NCBI RefSeq assembly: GCF_003043455.1
Contig: NZ_PZGG01000002.1
Span: 1-64,000, forward strand
Length of the DNA: 64,000 bases
Direction of reading: 5' to 3'
Source: Staphylococcus simulans
GTDB lineage: Bacteria > Bacillota > Bacilli > Staphylococcales > Staphylococcaceae
Shown here: one piece after another, positions 27,189 through 35,029 of the stretch
Numbering within the stretch: the first letter of the stretch is position 1
Layout: the number at the start of each line of letters is the position of its first letter
The notes under the pieces: generated by a model
What the model was told of the DNA's origin: nothing
Seen by the model: only the letters and a program-made list of their open reading frames with translations
The model's database searches: none
Position numbers and translations under genes: made by a program

Positions 27189-27791
27189 ATGCTCATATAC
27201 ATAATTATCAACATTGCGATTATATCAGCTTCCATTTTGATTGATATGTATTTACAATCTAACAATCAAGTCAAATTAAGTACGATTCTTATTGCAGTTT
27301 CTATAAACAGTGTAATTAATCTTATCGTTATCGGAAAGTTTGATTTTATTTCGCATGCGATGGTGGCTTTTATACTAATCTGGACATTACTTGCGCTGTT
27401 GACTGATCGGAAGTTTAAACCTATTACATTTAAAACCCAAAAATTTATGGCCTTTATAGTCTTCACTTTATTGAGTCTCTCATTATTCATCGTATTCAAT
27501 ACAAGTGAGAAATCCTTTTATATGTCAGTTCCATATTTAGCACCTGTTTTCTTTATAATCGGCGCATCTTTCATCTTCTTAACCATCTTTCAAAGTTCAG
27601 AAGATACAACTTTTCGTAGTTATTTTATGAAAAACAAACCTAAATCACTGACAATCGGTACACTATTAATTATTATTTCATTCCTTGTAATGAATTTATT
27701 AACTCCTTTTTGGTATGTTTACCTTATTATTTACTTAATATTAATTTTATTTATGTTGTGGACAAAACCTTTCTACAAAAATTTTGATTAA
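27189..27791 (+). CDS. hypothetical membrane protein
   Basis: A 200-aa protein with about six to seven hydrophobic segments covering nearly the whole length; no catalytic motif seen and I do not recognise the family. I use the ATG giving MLIYIIINIAII because AGGAGA lies 8 bp before it; a GTG 30 bp upstream is in frame but has no site. Monocistronic, between the queE terminator and the glsB-like gene. Confidence 0.75.
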   Translation: MLIYIIINIAIISASILIDMYLQSNNQVKLSTILIAVSINSVINLIVIGKFDFISHAMVAFILIWTLLALLTDRKFKPITFKTQKFMAFIVFTLLSLSLFIVFNTSEKSFYMSVPYLAPVFFIIGASFIFLTIFQSSEDTTFRSYFMKNKPKSLTIGTLLIIISFLVMNLLTPFWYVYLIIYLILILFMLWTKPFYKNFD

Positions 27792-27877
27792 TGATGATTA
27801 TTCTATACGAATTAGTGGTATTAGATAACAAGTACAATAAAAAAGTATTGTCAGTATTGAATTAGGAGGCTACTATT

Positions 27878-28138
27878 ATGGGATTAATATTAATGATTAT
27901 CGTCGGAGGCCTAATCGGTTGGTTAGCCGGCGCAATTTTAGGTAAAGATATTCCAGGAGGAATCTTAGGTAACATTATTGCTGGTATTGTCGGCGCTTGG
28001 TTAGGCTCAGCAATCTTTGGTGATTGGGGGCCATCACTAGGCGGTATTGCGATTTTCCCAGCATTAATCGGTACAATTTTATTAATTGTAATCCTTTCAT
28101 TAATCTTGGGTGCAATCCACAAAAACAAAAGAAAATAA
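27878..28138 (+). CDS. GlsB/YeaQ/YmgE family stress-response membrane protein
   Basis: An 86-aa Gly-rich protein with three hydrophobic segments and the pattern GGLIGWLAGAILGKDIPGGILGNI typical of the transglycosylase-associated (YeaQ/YmgE) family. These are small stress-induced membrane proteins of unknown mechanism. Excellent AGGAGG site before the ATG. A weak SigB-like pair (GATTAT, 14 bp, TGGTAT near 27800) lies upstream but is too poor to call. Confidence 0.88.
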   Translation: MGLILMIIVGGLIGWLAGAILGKDIPGGILGNIIAGIVGAWLGSAIFGDWGPSLGGIAIFPALIGTILLIVILSLILGAIHKNKRK

Positions 28139-28172
28139 GACTTAGTACTTAATGAGTATTAATTACTAACTT

Positions 28173-28212
28173 GCAGCAGCATCATTCATTTGAATGGTGT
28201 TGCTGTTTTTTG
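28173..28212 (+). terminator. terminator after the glsB-like gene
   Basis: GCAGCAGCATCATTC pairs with GAATGGTGTTGCTG, with G-T pairs, followed by six Ts. Confidence 0.85.
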
Positions 28213-28324
28213 TTTCATTTTATTAAATAACCTTTAATTTAATTGCGCATCATTTTCTCTTTAATAGTATTACATATCTTTTGTTTGATACAATGAAGAA
28301 AAAGTAGAAGGAGTGCGAATCATC

Positions 28325-29161
28325 TTGAAGAAGAATGTGAAGTTGAATAACGATGTTAAAATCCCCCGTATTGGCTTAGGAGTCTACAAAATTGATGAAA
28401 CACATATGGAATCTGCTGTAAAAGCTGCTGAAGACTCAGGTTATCGTGCTTTCGATACAGCTTATTTCTATTTCAATGAAAAGGAATTAGGCGAAGCAAT
28501 TAAAAATAGCAAAGTTCCACGCGAAGACCTCTGTATTACGTCAAAGCTGTGGAATGATTATCAAGGTTATGACAGCACAAAAGCTTACTTTGAGAAATCA
28601 TTAGAAAATCTTGGCGTAGATTACTTAGATATGTTTTTAATTCATTGGCCATGTGAAGCAGACGGCTTATTTATTGAAACATATCAAGCAATGGAAGAAC
28701 TTTATAAAGAAGGACGTGTTAAAGCAATCGGCGTCTGCAACTTCCAACAACATCACCTAGAAAAATTAATGGAACATACTGAAATTGTACCTGCAGTCAA
28801 TCAAATCGAATTCCACCCATACTTAAATCAACAAAATTTACAAGATTTCTGTGATAAACACGGGATAAAAGTCACAGCTTGGATGCCTTTAATGCGTGGA
28901 CGCGGTTTATTTGAAGATCCAGTCATCGCAAAACTAGCTGAAAAATATGAAAAAACACCAGCGCAAATCATCTTAAATTGGCATTTAATGCATGATAGAA
29001 TTGTAATTCCTAAGTCTCAAACTCCTTCAAGAATCAGTGAAAACTTTGAAGCAATCGGCTTTGAATTACGAGAGAAAGACGTTAAAAAAATCGATCAATT
29101 AAATCAAAACTTACGCCAAGGCAAACATCCTGATGATGTTAGAATTGGCACACTAAAATAA
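28325..29161 (+). CDS. aldo/keto reductase
   Basis: NADPH-dependent aldo/keto reductase (about 278 aa, TIM barrel). The catalytic Asp-Tyr-Lys-His set is visible: FDTAYFYFNE, TSKLWNDY and FLIHWP, followed by GVCNFQ, NQIEFHPYL and the C-terminal IPKSQTPSRISENF that binds the cofactor phosphate. The start is uncertain: TTG at 28325 has GGAG 11 bases before it, while a GTG at 28313 overlaps that same site. Substrate unknown. Confidence 0.9.
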   Translation: MKKNVKLNNDVKIPRIGLGVYKIDETHMESAVKAAEDSGYRAFDTAYFYFNEKELGEAIKNSKVPREDLCITSKLWNDYQGYDSTKAYFEKSLENLGVDYLDMFLIHWPCEADGLFIETYQAMEELYKEGRVKAIGVCNFQQHHLEKLMEHTEIVPAVNQIEFHPYLNQQNLQDFCDKHGIKVTAWMPLMRGRGLFEDPVIAKLAEKYEKTPAQIILNWHLMHDRIVIPKSQTPSRISENFEAIGFELREKDVKKIDQLNQNLRQGKHPDDVRIGTLK

Positions 29162-29182
29162 TTGTCTCTTAAACATCCATTT

Positions 29183-29234
29183 TATAAGCAAGAACATATT
29201 GCGTTGAATCAATGTATTATGTTCTTGCTTTTAT
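29183..29234 (+). terminator. terminator after aldo/keto reductase
   Basis: TATAAGCAAGAACATA pairs with TATGTTCTTGCTTTTATA around a short loop with a second small stem. Confidence 0.85.
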
Positions 29235-29434
29235 ACGTCTATTTTACTTTCTTACTGATATTGGGAATCATTTTCAATTATTCAGAAATTTGTCACAAAT
29301 GATTGATTTACAGTTCCTTTACACTTATAGTATCAAAGGTAACATTTTTCTTGTGCATTTTAATATTAATAGCCCTTCTTTGCGTTACTTTAATCTCTAT
29401 ACAGGTAAATTTATAATAAATTTCCTTGAAGTTT

Positions 29435-29449
29435 TTGTAAGTATTACAA
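29435..29449. promoter_or_regulatory. perfect 15-bp dyad upstream of scdA
   Basis: TTGTAA-GTA-TTACAA lies 51 bp before a TATAAT at 29501-29506, which is the likely -10 of scdA. It looks like an operator, but fits no staphylococcal consensus I know well. The rest of 29235-29534 is AT-rich with nothing else to report. Confidence 0.5.
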
Positions 29450-29534
29450 TAATACTTTTAATTTAGAACACTTTTTGTTTTTATTTATCACTATTCTTCT
29501 TATAATAGAGGTGAGTCGAAAAGGAGCGTATATT

Positions 29535-30230
29535 ATGATTACTAAAACTGATATTGTGGCGAACGTTGTGACAGATTATCCTAAAACTGCTGATATCTTC
29601 AAACGTTCTGGTATAGATTTTTGTTGTGGCGGCCAAGTTTCTATTGAAGAAGCTGCGAAAGATAAAAAGAGAGTTGTTTTAGAAGATTTATTAGCTGAAC
29701 TTGATGAAGCAAGTAAACAAAATGCCGGAGGACAAGGTTTAAATCCAAAATATTTAAGCATCCCTTCTTTAATTCAATACATCCAAGATGCATACCATGA
29801 ACCAATGAAAGAAGAGTTCAAAAACTTAACACCTTATGTGACTAAACTTGCGAAAGTTCATGGTCCAAGTCATGAGTACTTATTAGAATTGAAAGATTTA
29901 TATACAACATTTAAAAACAACATGCTAGAACATACACAAAAAGAAGATGAAAAAGACTTCCCTCAACTTATCGCATTTGCAAATGGAGAAAATGTTGACA
30001 ATGTAGAAGCGATTATCGAAGATTTAACTGCAGATCACGATAGTACAGGCAATTTATTACGTAGAATGAATGAAATCACAAATGATTTCCAACCACCTAT
30101 TGAAGCATGCGGTACTTGGCGTTTAGTATACACGCGTTTAGCTGCGTTAGAAAACGCAACTTTACAACACGTACATTTAGAAAACCATGTTTTATTCGAA
30201 AAATGTCGTGAACAATTACAACAAGGCTAA
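29535..30230 (+). CDS. scdA: iron-sulfur cluster repair di-iron protein ScdA (RIC/YtfE family)
   Basis: Repairs Fe-S clusters damaged by nitric oxide and oxidants. The N-terminal ScdA_N domain (residues 1-60) carries the GIDFCCGG motif. The C-terminal hemerythrin-like domain (about 80-231) has the metal-binding His and Glu residues in [37 protein letters not shown] and [15 protein letters not shown] start at [10 protein letters not shown] with AAGGAG; 231 aa. Monocistronic, convergent with sae. Confidence 0.95.
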   Translation: MITKTDIVANVVTDYPKTADIFKRSGIDFCCGGQVSIEEAAKDKKRVVLEDLLAELDEASKQNAGGQGLNPKYLSIPSLIQYIQDAYHEPMKEEFKNLTPYVTKLAKVHGPSHEYLLELKDLYTTFKNNMLEHTQKEDEKDFPQLIAFANGENVDNVEAIIEDLTADHDSTGNLLRRMNEITNDFQPPIEACGTWRLVYTRLAALENATLQHVHLENHVLFEKCREQLQQG

Positions 30231-30267
30231 TTAACATTTATATTTAGCATGAATATTTATATAACTA

Positions 30268-30316
30268 AACAGACAAGGCTGAAGATGTAACGATATCTTC
30301 AACCTTGTCTGTTTTT
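30268..30316. terminator. convergent terminator between scdA and saeS
   Basis: AACAGACAAGG-TGAAGAT pairs with ATCTTCA-CCTTGTCTGTT, followed by a plus-strand T run. The minus-strand T run is weaker, so saeS may read through to some extent. Confidence 0.85.
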
Positions 30317-30402
30317 CTTTTTAATTCATTAGAGGCTCGTTCTTCTCTTTTATTTTAATACTTACTTTTATTTTCTATGTTTCTTCTTGCACTTCTACTG
30401 CT

Positions 30403-31437
30403 TTATAATTTTGGCAACGATACTATCATCGTAGTCCCTACTTCAGGTTCACTTTCAACTTGAATCGTACCGCCGATTTGTTTTACAAGTTCTTGTGTAA
30501 TATATAATCCTAAACCAGAACCCCCAGTATGATAATTTCTGGAATCTTCAACTCTGAAAGTGCGTTCAAAAATACGCTTGATATCTTCTTTCGCAATTCC
30601 GATACCTTTGTCTTTGATGTAAACTTGAATATGTTTGTCGCTTTCTGCAAGACAAATATAAATCGGACTCCCAGACGGCGAGAAGTTCATCGCATTATCA
30701 ATTAAATTGGTAATAATACGTTCTAAAGGTTGCGGATATTGTTTGAAAGGTGCTAGCTTATCACAAAACTTAACTTCTAAATGTCTGTTGTCTATTTTCA
30801 TGCGTTGTTCATAGCCGTTTAGTATATTCAATAACAATTGATCAATTTGAATCATTTCTACTACATACGTATTCGGAGCATCTAACGTTGCGACATGTGT
30901 TAACTCATCAAACATTTTAGATAGGCGATTAGATTGTTTGATTAAGGTATCATAGGCTTCTTGACAATCCGTTTGTGAGTGAACGACGCCATCTTTTAAA
31001 GCTTCTGAATACGAAATAATACAAGAGAGCGGTGTTTTTAAATCATGCGCTAAGTTTTGAATCAACTCATACTTCTCTTGTTGTTCTGATTTGATTTGTG
31101 CCATTTGTTTGGTAATCTCATGTGCCATTTTATTAAAGGAATGACTCAGTTCTTTAATTTCTCTCGGCGAAGTAAATTGTGTAGGTTCCATCTCGTAGTT
31201 ACCATCTGCGACTTGTTTCGTTCTGACATTAAAATGCTTAATCTTTTGAACAAGCGGTGTTAAAAAGAAACTGCATATAAATAAAGTTAAACAACTCGAT
31301 ACAATAGCACTAATCGTCAATAATACAGTTGTATGACCATTAAACAACATAAGTTTATATGCGATGCCAAGTATGGTAGAGGCCAATAATACACTGGATA
31401 ATACACCAATAATTACTTGTGTTCGGATTGAAAACAT
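30403..31437 (-). CDS. saeS: sensor histidine kinase SaeS
   Basis: Membrane sensor of the SaeRS two-component system, which in S. aureus responds to neutrophil peptides and controls exoproteins. Two helices (about 8-30 and 36-60) are joined by a very short outside loop, the intramembrane-sensing layout. Then come HAMP (about 62-114), the phosphorylated His131 in [11 protein letters not shown], and the ATPase boxes [20 protein letters not shown] and GGSGLGLYI. Full length, 344 aa. It begins directly at the saeR stop. Confidence 0.96.
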   Translation of the reverse strand: MFSIRTQVIIGVLSSVLLASTILGIAYKLMLFNGHTTVLLTISAIVSSCLTLFICSFFLTPLVQKIKHFNVRTKQVADGNYEMEPTQFTSPREIKELSHSFNKMAHEITKQMAQIKSEQQEKYELIQNLAHDLKTPLSCIISYSEALKDGVVHSQTDCQEAYDTLIKQSNRLSKMFDELTHVATLDAPNTYVVEMIQIDQLLLNILNGYEQRMKIDNRHLEVKFCDKLAPFKQYPQPLERIITNLIDNAMNFSPSGSPIYICLAESDKHIQVYIKDKGIGIAKEDIKRIFERTFRVEDSRNYHTGGSGLGLYITQELVKQIGGTIQVESEPEVGTTMIVSLPKL

Positions 31438-32124
31438 TTAGTCTACTTTCCTTTCGAACTTATAACCCAGACCCCAAACTGTGGTAATGGTATATGCATC
31501 GAAATGAAATTGTTCGAACTTTTCCCTGATGCGATGTATATGTACATTGACTGTACTCGCATCTTCGTAATAATCATAACCCCATACTTCTTCTAACAAT
31601 TGCGATTTAGATATCGCTTGATTTTCATGTGTTGCTAAATACCACAACAATTCAAATTCTTTAATTCTCAAGTTAACTATAGCTCCATTAATTTCTACAC
31701 TTTTCTGCTGATCATTCAACTTTAAAGTATCAAATGTTAGAGCAGTTTGTGCTGTCTGGCTGCGCTTAACACGGCTTAACAAATTATTTGCACGCAACAC
31801 GAGTTCTCTGGGACTGAAAGGCTTCTTCAAATAATCATCCGCGCCGAGTGTCAAAGCATAAATAGTATCATGTTCTTTCGTTTTTGCAGACATGTAAATA
31901 AACGGAATGTCGAGTTGTCGTTGCTTCATTTCTTTAATCACTTCATAACCATCTACATTCGGCATCATGATATCTAAAATGATTAAATCGATTGACGGAT
32001 CAAGCTGGTTCAAAGCATCTTCTCCATTATGTGCGGTTAATACTTTATAACCTTCATATTCAAAATAAGTTTGGCAGATGTCGACCATGTCTTGTTCATC
32101 ATCAACGATTAAGATTGTGTTCAC
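31438..32124 (-). CDS. saeR: response regulator SaeR
   Basis: OmpR/PhoB-type regulator: receiver domain with Asp51 in LIILDIMMP and Lys in KKPFSPREL, then a winged-helix DNA-binding domain (HIHRIREK...[10 protein letters not shown]). A GTG with AGGTGA eight bases upstream gives [12 protein letters not shown] and 228 aa, equal to S. aureus SaeR; another GTG 12 bp upstream is less likely. The 5' end overlaps saeQ by 23 bp. It should bind GTTAA direct repeats such as the one before saeP. Confidence 0.96.
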   Translation of the reverse strand: MNTILIVDDEQDMVDICQTYFEYEGYKVLTAHNGEDALNQLDPSIDLIILDIMMPNVDGYEVIKEMKQRQLDIPFIYMSAKTKEHDTIYALTLGADDYLKKPFSPRELVLRANNLLSRVKRSQTAQTALTFDTLKLNDQQKSVEINGAIVNLRIKEFELLWYLATHENQAISKSQLLEEVWGYDYYEDASTVNVHIHRIREKFEQFHFDAYTITTVWGLGYKFERKVD

Positions 32125-32575
32125 GTCTTGTATCACCTTTTTCTTTAATATATGCGATTACAGCACTCAATGAAATTTGTTTTAATAAGTTTTTATTCAT
32201 TAACAATATAATAAAGAGTGCTAATTGAACAGGATACGTAAATATCATATCTGATAAAATATAATTTAGCATAACAAAGGCGCCAAAGAAACTTGCAATA
32301 TGTGACAGAATTCCTAATATTAACCCTAAACCAATCGCAATTTCCCCTAAAGGTATAATTACATTAAAGACGGGAGCACTGTGCGCAACAATATGTTCAA
32401 AAAAGAGTTTGAACCAGACAGGAGAATCTTCATTCTTAATCACAACAGGTATCAGCGGTTCTATTTTAAAACCACCTGTTAACTTCTCCCAACCTTGAGC
32501 TAAAATATAACCGCCGGCTACGATGCGTATTAAAAATAAAATTACGAGTTCAATCGTACGTAGATAACGCTTCAT
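32102..32575 (-). CDS. saeQ: SaeQ, DoxX-family membrane protein
   Basis: A 157-aa protein with four membrane segments of the DoxX family ([18 protein letters not shown] near the N-terminus, [13 protein letters not shown] in the middle). In S. aureus SaeP and SaeQ form a complex with SaeS and stimulate its phosphatase activity, returning the system to its resting state. It lies between saeP and saeR in the same operon, overlapping saeR. Confidence 0.92.
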   Translation of the reverse strand: MKRYLRTIELVILFLIRIVAGGYILAQGWEKLTGGFKIEPLIPVVIKNEDSPVWFKLFFEHIVAHSAPVFNVIIPLGEIAIGLGLILGILSHIASFFGAFVMLNYILSDMIFTYPVQLALFIILLMNKNLLKQISLSAVIAYIKEKGDTRREHNLNR

Positions 32576-32615
32576 AAAATCACTTCTTTTCTCGTTGAAT
32601 TATTACTATAATGTT

Positions 32616-33044
32616 CTATTTTACTTTTGCGGCACCGAAGATAACGTGTGCTTTCTTACAATAAATAGTCACTTCATTATATTGATCTAAATCTGCATCT
32701 TTGATGTCGAAAGTTTGAGTTGGTTTATTATAATCCACCATTTCTAGTTGTTTACCTTCTTTGATATTGCCGTCTTTTGTCAGATAGACATATAAATCTG
32801 GACCTTTCGCAGATTTAAAATCAGTCAACTTAATTTGATGATTTTCAATTTTAACGTGACCAGATACTTCTTCTTCACCTGATTTAAACTCACCTGTCAG
32901 CACTTTGTGATAATCATGTTTGTGTTCATGTGAAGTCTGTTCCGTTTTCTCTTTTGGCTGTTCATCCTTTTGATTATTACAACCTGCTAAAGCAATACTA
33001 GTTGCTAAAAGTGTTGTGGCTAATACATATACTTTACTATTCAT
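32616..33044 (-). CDS. saeP: SaeP lipoprotein (DM13-like)
   Basis: A 142-aa lipoprotein: signal peptide with lipobox IALAGC (Cys at about 21), a His-rich stretch (HEHKHDYH) and a DM13-like beta domain ending in IYCKKAHVIFGAAKVK. In S. aureus it acts with SaeQ on SaeS. First gene of saePQRS, preceded by a SaeR-type repeat and a leader hairpin that covers its ribosome binding site (GAGGG, 6 bases before ATG). Confidence 0.92.
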   Translation of the reverse strand: MNSKVYVLATTLLATSIALAGCNNQKDEQPKEKTEQTSHEHKHDYHKVLTGEFKSGEEEVSGHVKIENHQIKLTDFKSAKGPDLYVYLTKDGNIKEGKQLEMVDYNKPTQTFDIKDADLDQYNEVTIYCKKAHVIFGAAKVK

Positions 33045-33048
33045 TATA

Positions 33049-33102
33049 AACCCTCATTTCATTTTATTTTTGTAATGATTAAGCTTATTATAAATGAGGG
33101 TT
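33049..33102 (-). promoter_or_regulatory. hairpin covering the saeP ribosome binding site
   Basis: On the minus strand AACCCTCATTT (33092-33102) is perfectly complementary to AAATGAGGGTT (33049-33059), which contains the saeP Shine-Dalgarno GAGGG. The 5' arm lies at the predicted transcription start, so the mRNA 5' end could hide the ribosome binding site. Confidence 0.65.
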
Positions 33103-33106
33103 ATAT

Positions 33107-33131
33107 ATCATACCATTAACTATTTATTAAC
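33107..33131 (-). promoter_or_regulatory. sae P1 promoter with SaeR-type direct repeat
   Basis: GTTAAT-AAATA-GTTAA (33116-33131, minus strand) resembles the S. aureus SaeR site GTTAAG-N6-GTTAA but with 11 rather than 12 bp between starts. A -10-like TATGAT (33107-33112) follows. Confidence 0.65.
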
Positions 33132-33173
33132 TAAGTTATAACTTCAATTCATGTCAGATTTGTGTCTGAACAC

Positions 33174-33221
33174 TAAAAAACCCTTTTAAACCTAGCACTC
33201 TCAGTGCGGTCTAAAAGGGTT
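33174..33221 (-). terminator. terminator after mpfA
   Basis: AACCCTTTTA pairs with TAAAAGGGTT, with an inner GCACT/AGTGC stem, followed by six Ts on the minus strand. Confidence 0.9.
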
Positions 33222-33236
33222 CTGACTGTGTTTCGA

Positions 33237-34616
33237 TTATTCATCGTTATCTCTTTTACTTCTTTTATTATTGCTATCATCGTCTTCATCTTCTTCTGAA
33301 AGAGACTGACGTTCAGCGTTATATTCATATTTTAAAATGACTGTGATGATTTGGTGATTTTCAATATCTGAAATAATCCAGCGATCAAAATACGTATCGA
33401 CGTAGTCATTTTTCTGTAAGTTCGTGTTATGTGCTTGTAACCATCCACCGATGGTATCGATATCTTCAGAATCATCAAACTCAATACCTAATTGATCTGT
33501 TAAATCTTCTAGCAACACACGACCATTGATTTGGTATGTGTCATCATTTAATTTAATCACATCATTTACTTCATTATCATCAAATTCATCACGGATTTCA
33601 CCCACGATTTCTTCTAAGATATCTTCCATTGTTAAGATACCAGCAGTTCCGCCATATTCATCAATTACTAAACTGATGTGTACACGTTCGCGTTGCATTC
33701 TGATTAATGCATCACTAATACGTGTTGTTTCTGAAATCAACGGTAATTCATGAATATAATTTGCAATCTTGATAGGCTTGCCTGAAGCATATTCTGTTAA
33801 GAACTCCTTCACATTAATAAAGCCTTTGATATGGTCTTTGTCGCCGTCTTCTGTAATTGGGTAACGGGTAAATTGGTATTCTCTAAGTGTCTCTAACAAT
33901 TCGTCTACAGTAAAAGGTTCATTTAAAGTGACCATTTGTGTTCTTGGAACCATGACATCTTTCGCTTGTCTCTCATCGAATGAGAAAATATTTTGCATAT
34001 AAGCAAGTTCTGTCTGGTTAATCTCACCGCTGTTATAGCTGTTGTTGATAATCATTTTAATTTCTTCTTCTGACATCGCGTCATTATTTTCATCTGGATC
34101 AATACCAAATAGACGGATAATCATACGTGCTGAACCATTCATTAACCAAATTAACGGTTTCATGATTAAGCCGAAATAATAAAGCGGACGTGCATAAAGT
34201 AACGCAACTTTCTCAGTGTGCTGAATCGCAAATGTCTTTGGTGCTAACTCACCTAATACTACATGCAGATATGTCACAACTAAGAATGAAATAACGATTG
34301 AAATAGTTGTATTTAATGCATCAGGTAATGGTATCAGTTCAAAAATAGGATGTAATAATTTAGAAAAGACAGGTTCACCTAACCAACCTAGTCCTAAAGA
34401 TGTAACAGTGATACCTAGCTGACATGCTGATAAATAATAGTCAAGATTTGATATCATTTTCTTAACGACAGCTGCACTGCCGTTACCTTCTGCAACCATT
34501 TCTTCAATTTTAGTAGCTCTGACTTTCACCAAAGCAAATTCTGATCCAACAAACACAGTAGTCAGTGCGATTAAAAATATAAATATTAACAAGTTTATTA
34601 TGGTCGTACTATCCAA
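33237..34616 (-). CDS. mpfA: CNNM/CorC-type magnesium exporter (MpfA-like)
   Basis: A 459-aa protein with an N-terminal CNNM (DUF21) membrane domain (residues 1 to about 190, three to four helices, [15 protein letters not shown] and GLGWLGEP), a CBS pair (about 215-335, MVPRTQM and [26 protein letters not shown]) and a C-terminal CorC_HlyC domain. S. aureus MpfA, in the same position next to sae, protects against high magnesium. The start is TTG right after an in-frame TAA, so no longer form exists. Its strongest Shine-Dalgarno is 23 bases away, across a hairpin. The tail is Ser/Asp/Glu-rich. Confidence 0.9.
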   Translation of the reverse strand: MDSTTIINLLIFIFLIALTTVFVGSEFALVKVRATKIEEMVAEGNGSAAVVKKMISNLDYYLSACQLGITVTSLGLGWLGEPVFSKLLHPIFELIPLPDALNTTISIVISFLVVTYLHVVLGELAPKTFAIQHTEKVALLYARPLYYFGLIMKPLIWLMNGSARMIIRLFGIDPDENNDAMSEEEIKMIINNSYNSGEINQTELAYMQNIFSFDERQAKDVMVPRTQMVTLNEPFTVDELLETLREYQFTRYPITEDGDKDHIKGFINVKEFLTEYASGKPIKIANYIHELPLISETTRISDALIRMQRERVHISLVIDEYGGTAGILTMEDILEEIVGEIRDEFDDNEVNDVIKLNDDTYQINGRVLLEDLTDQLGIEFDDSEDIDTIGGWLQAHNTNLQKNDYVDTYFDRWIISDIENHQIITVILKYEYNAERQSLSEEDEDDDSNNKRSKRDNDE

Positions 34617-34750
34617 TTAGTTCCCTATTGCTAGGGATTCACCTCCAAGTTATATGCCGCTATGTACGGCAATGATGTTTAGCGCATCGTTTTGAGCAAT
34701 GTGACAAATGCTTAGTTCATCCTTCCCATTTCCACAGCGACACCTCCCAA
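34617..34750 (-). promoter_or_regulatory. structured leader of the magnesium exporter gene
   Basis: Minus-strand order: a strong site GGGAGGTG (34741-34748), a seven-codon ORF, then hairpin TGCCG/CGGCA (34655-34671), a second strong site GGAGGTGA (34639-34646), hairpin TCCCTA-GCAA-TAGGGA (34622-34637) with a GNRA loop, then the TTG start. Folding the last hairpin would bring GGAGGTGA to about 6 bases from the TTG. I could not match it to M-box or yybP-ykoY riboswitches. Confidence 0.6.
34712..34735 (-). CDS. seven-residue leader peptide ORF before mpfA
   Basis: GTG-GAA-ATG-GGA-AGG-ATG-AAC-TAA encodes MEMGRMN. It has a near-ideal GGGAGGTG five bases upstream, unlike the weak site next to the main gene. 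By analogy with leader peptides of other magnesium transport genes its translation could steer the structure of the leader. This is inference; the site and ORF are seen directly. Confidence 0.5.
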   Translation of the reverse strand: MEMGRMN

Positions 34751-34860
34751 CTAGCGTAAAATCTAACAAGATTATCATATCATAATCACTATTGAAATAG
34801 TAATTTTTTCAGACTGAATTCAAGTTATTTTTTTGTATTTTATGATACCTCTTTAAAAAT

Positions 34861-34921
34861 AAAAATAAACAGCTAAGAAGCGAGTCAGCCCGATAAACAG
34901 GCTGTCTCTCTCTTAACTGTT
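34861..34921 (-). terminator. terminator after fruA
   Basis: AACAG/CTGTT with inner CAGCC/GGCTG pairs and T-rich DNA on the minus strand. The rest of 34751-35029 includes the probable mpfA promoter around 34760-34850 and AT-rich sequence. Confidence 0.75.
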
Positions 34922-35029
34922 TATTCGAATATACATTTACCTACCACAGTAAATTAGATTCGTGATGCGTGTCATTTCTAATAGCACGCCTTTACTATAA
35001 TGCGCTAAATCCTCGTAAAATTCAACTCA

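Noticed and set aside
27795-27830. SigB promoter before the glsB-like gene
   Set aside because: The -35 matches only 4 of 6 positions, too weak without expression data.
29212-29466. 84-codon open frame on the plus strand
   Set aside because: It begins inside the terminator of the aldo/keto reductase gene, has no ribosome site and runs through the scdA promoter region.
34617-34800. M-box or yybP-ykoY riboswitch before the magnesium exporter
   Set aside because: Conserved core sequences of these classes could not be placed; the visible elements are a small ORF and simple hairpins.
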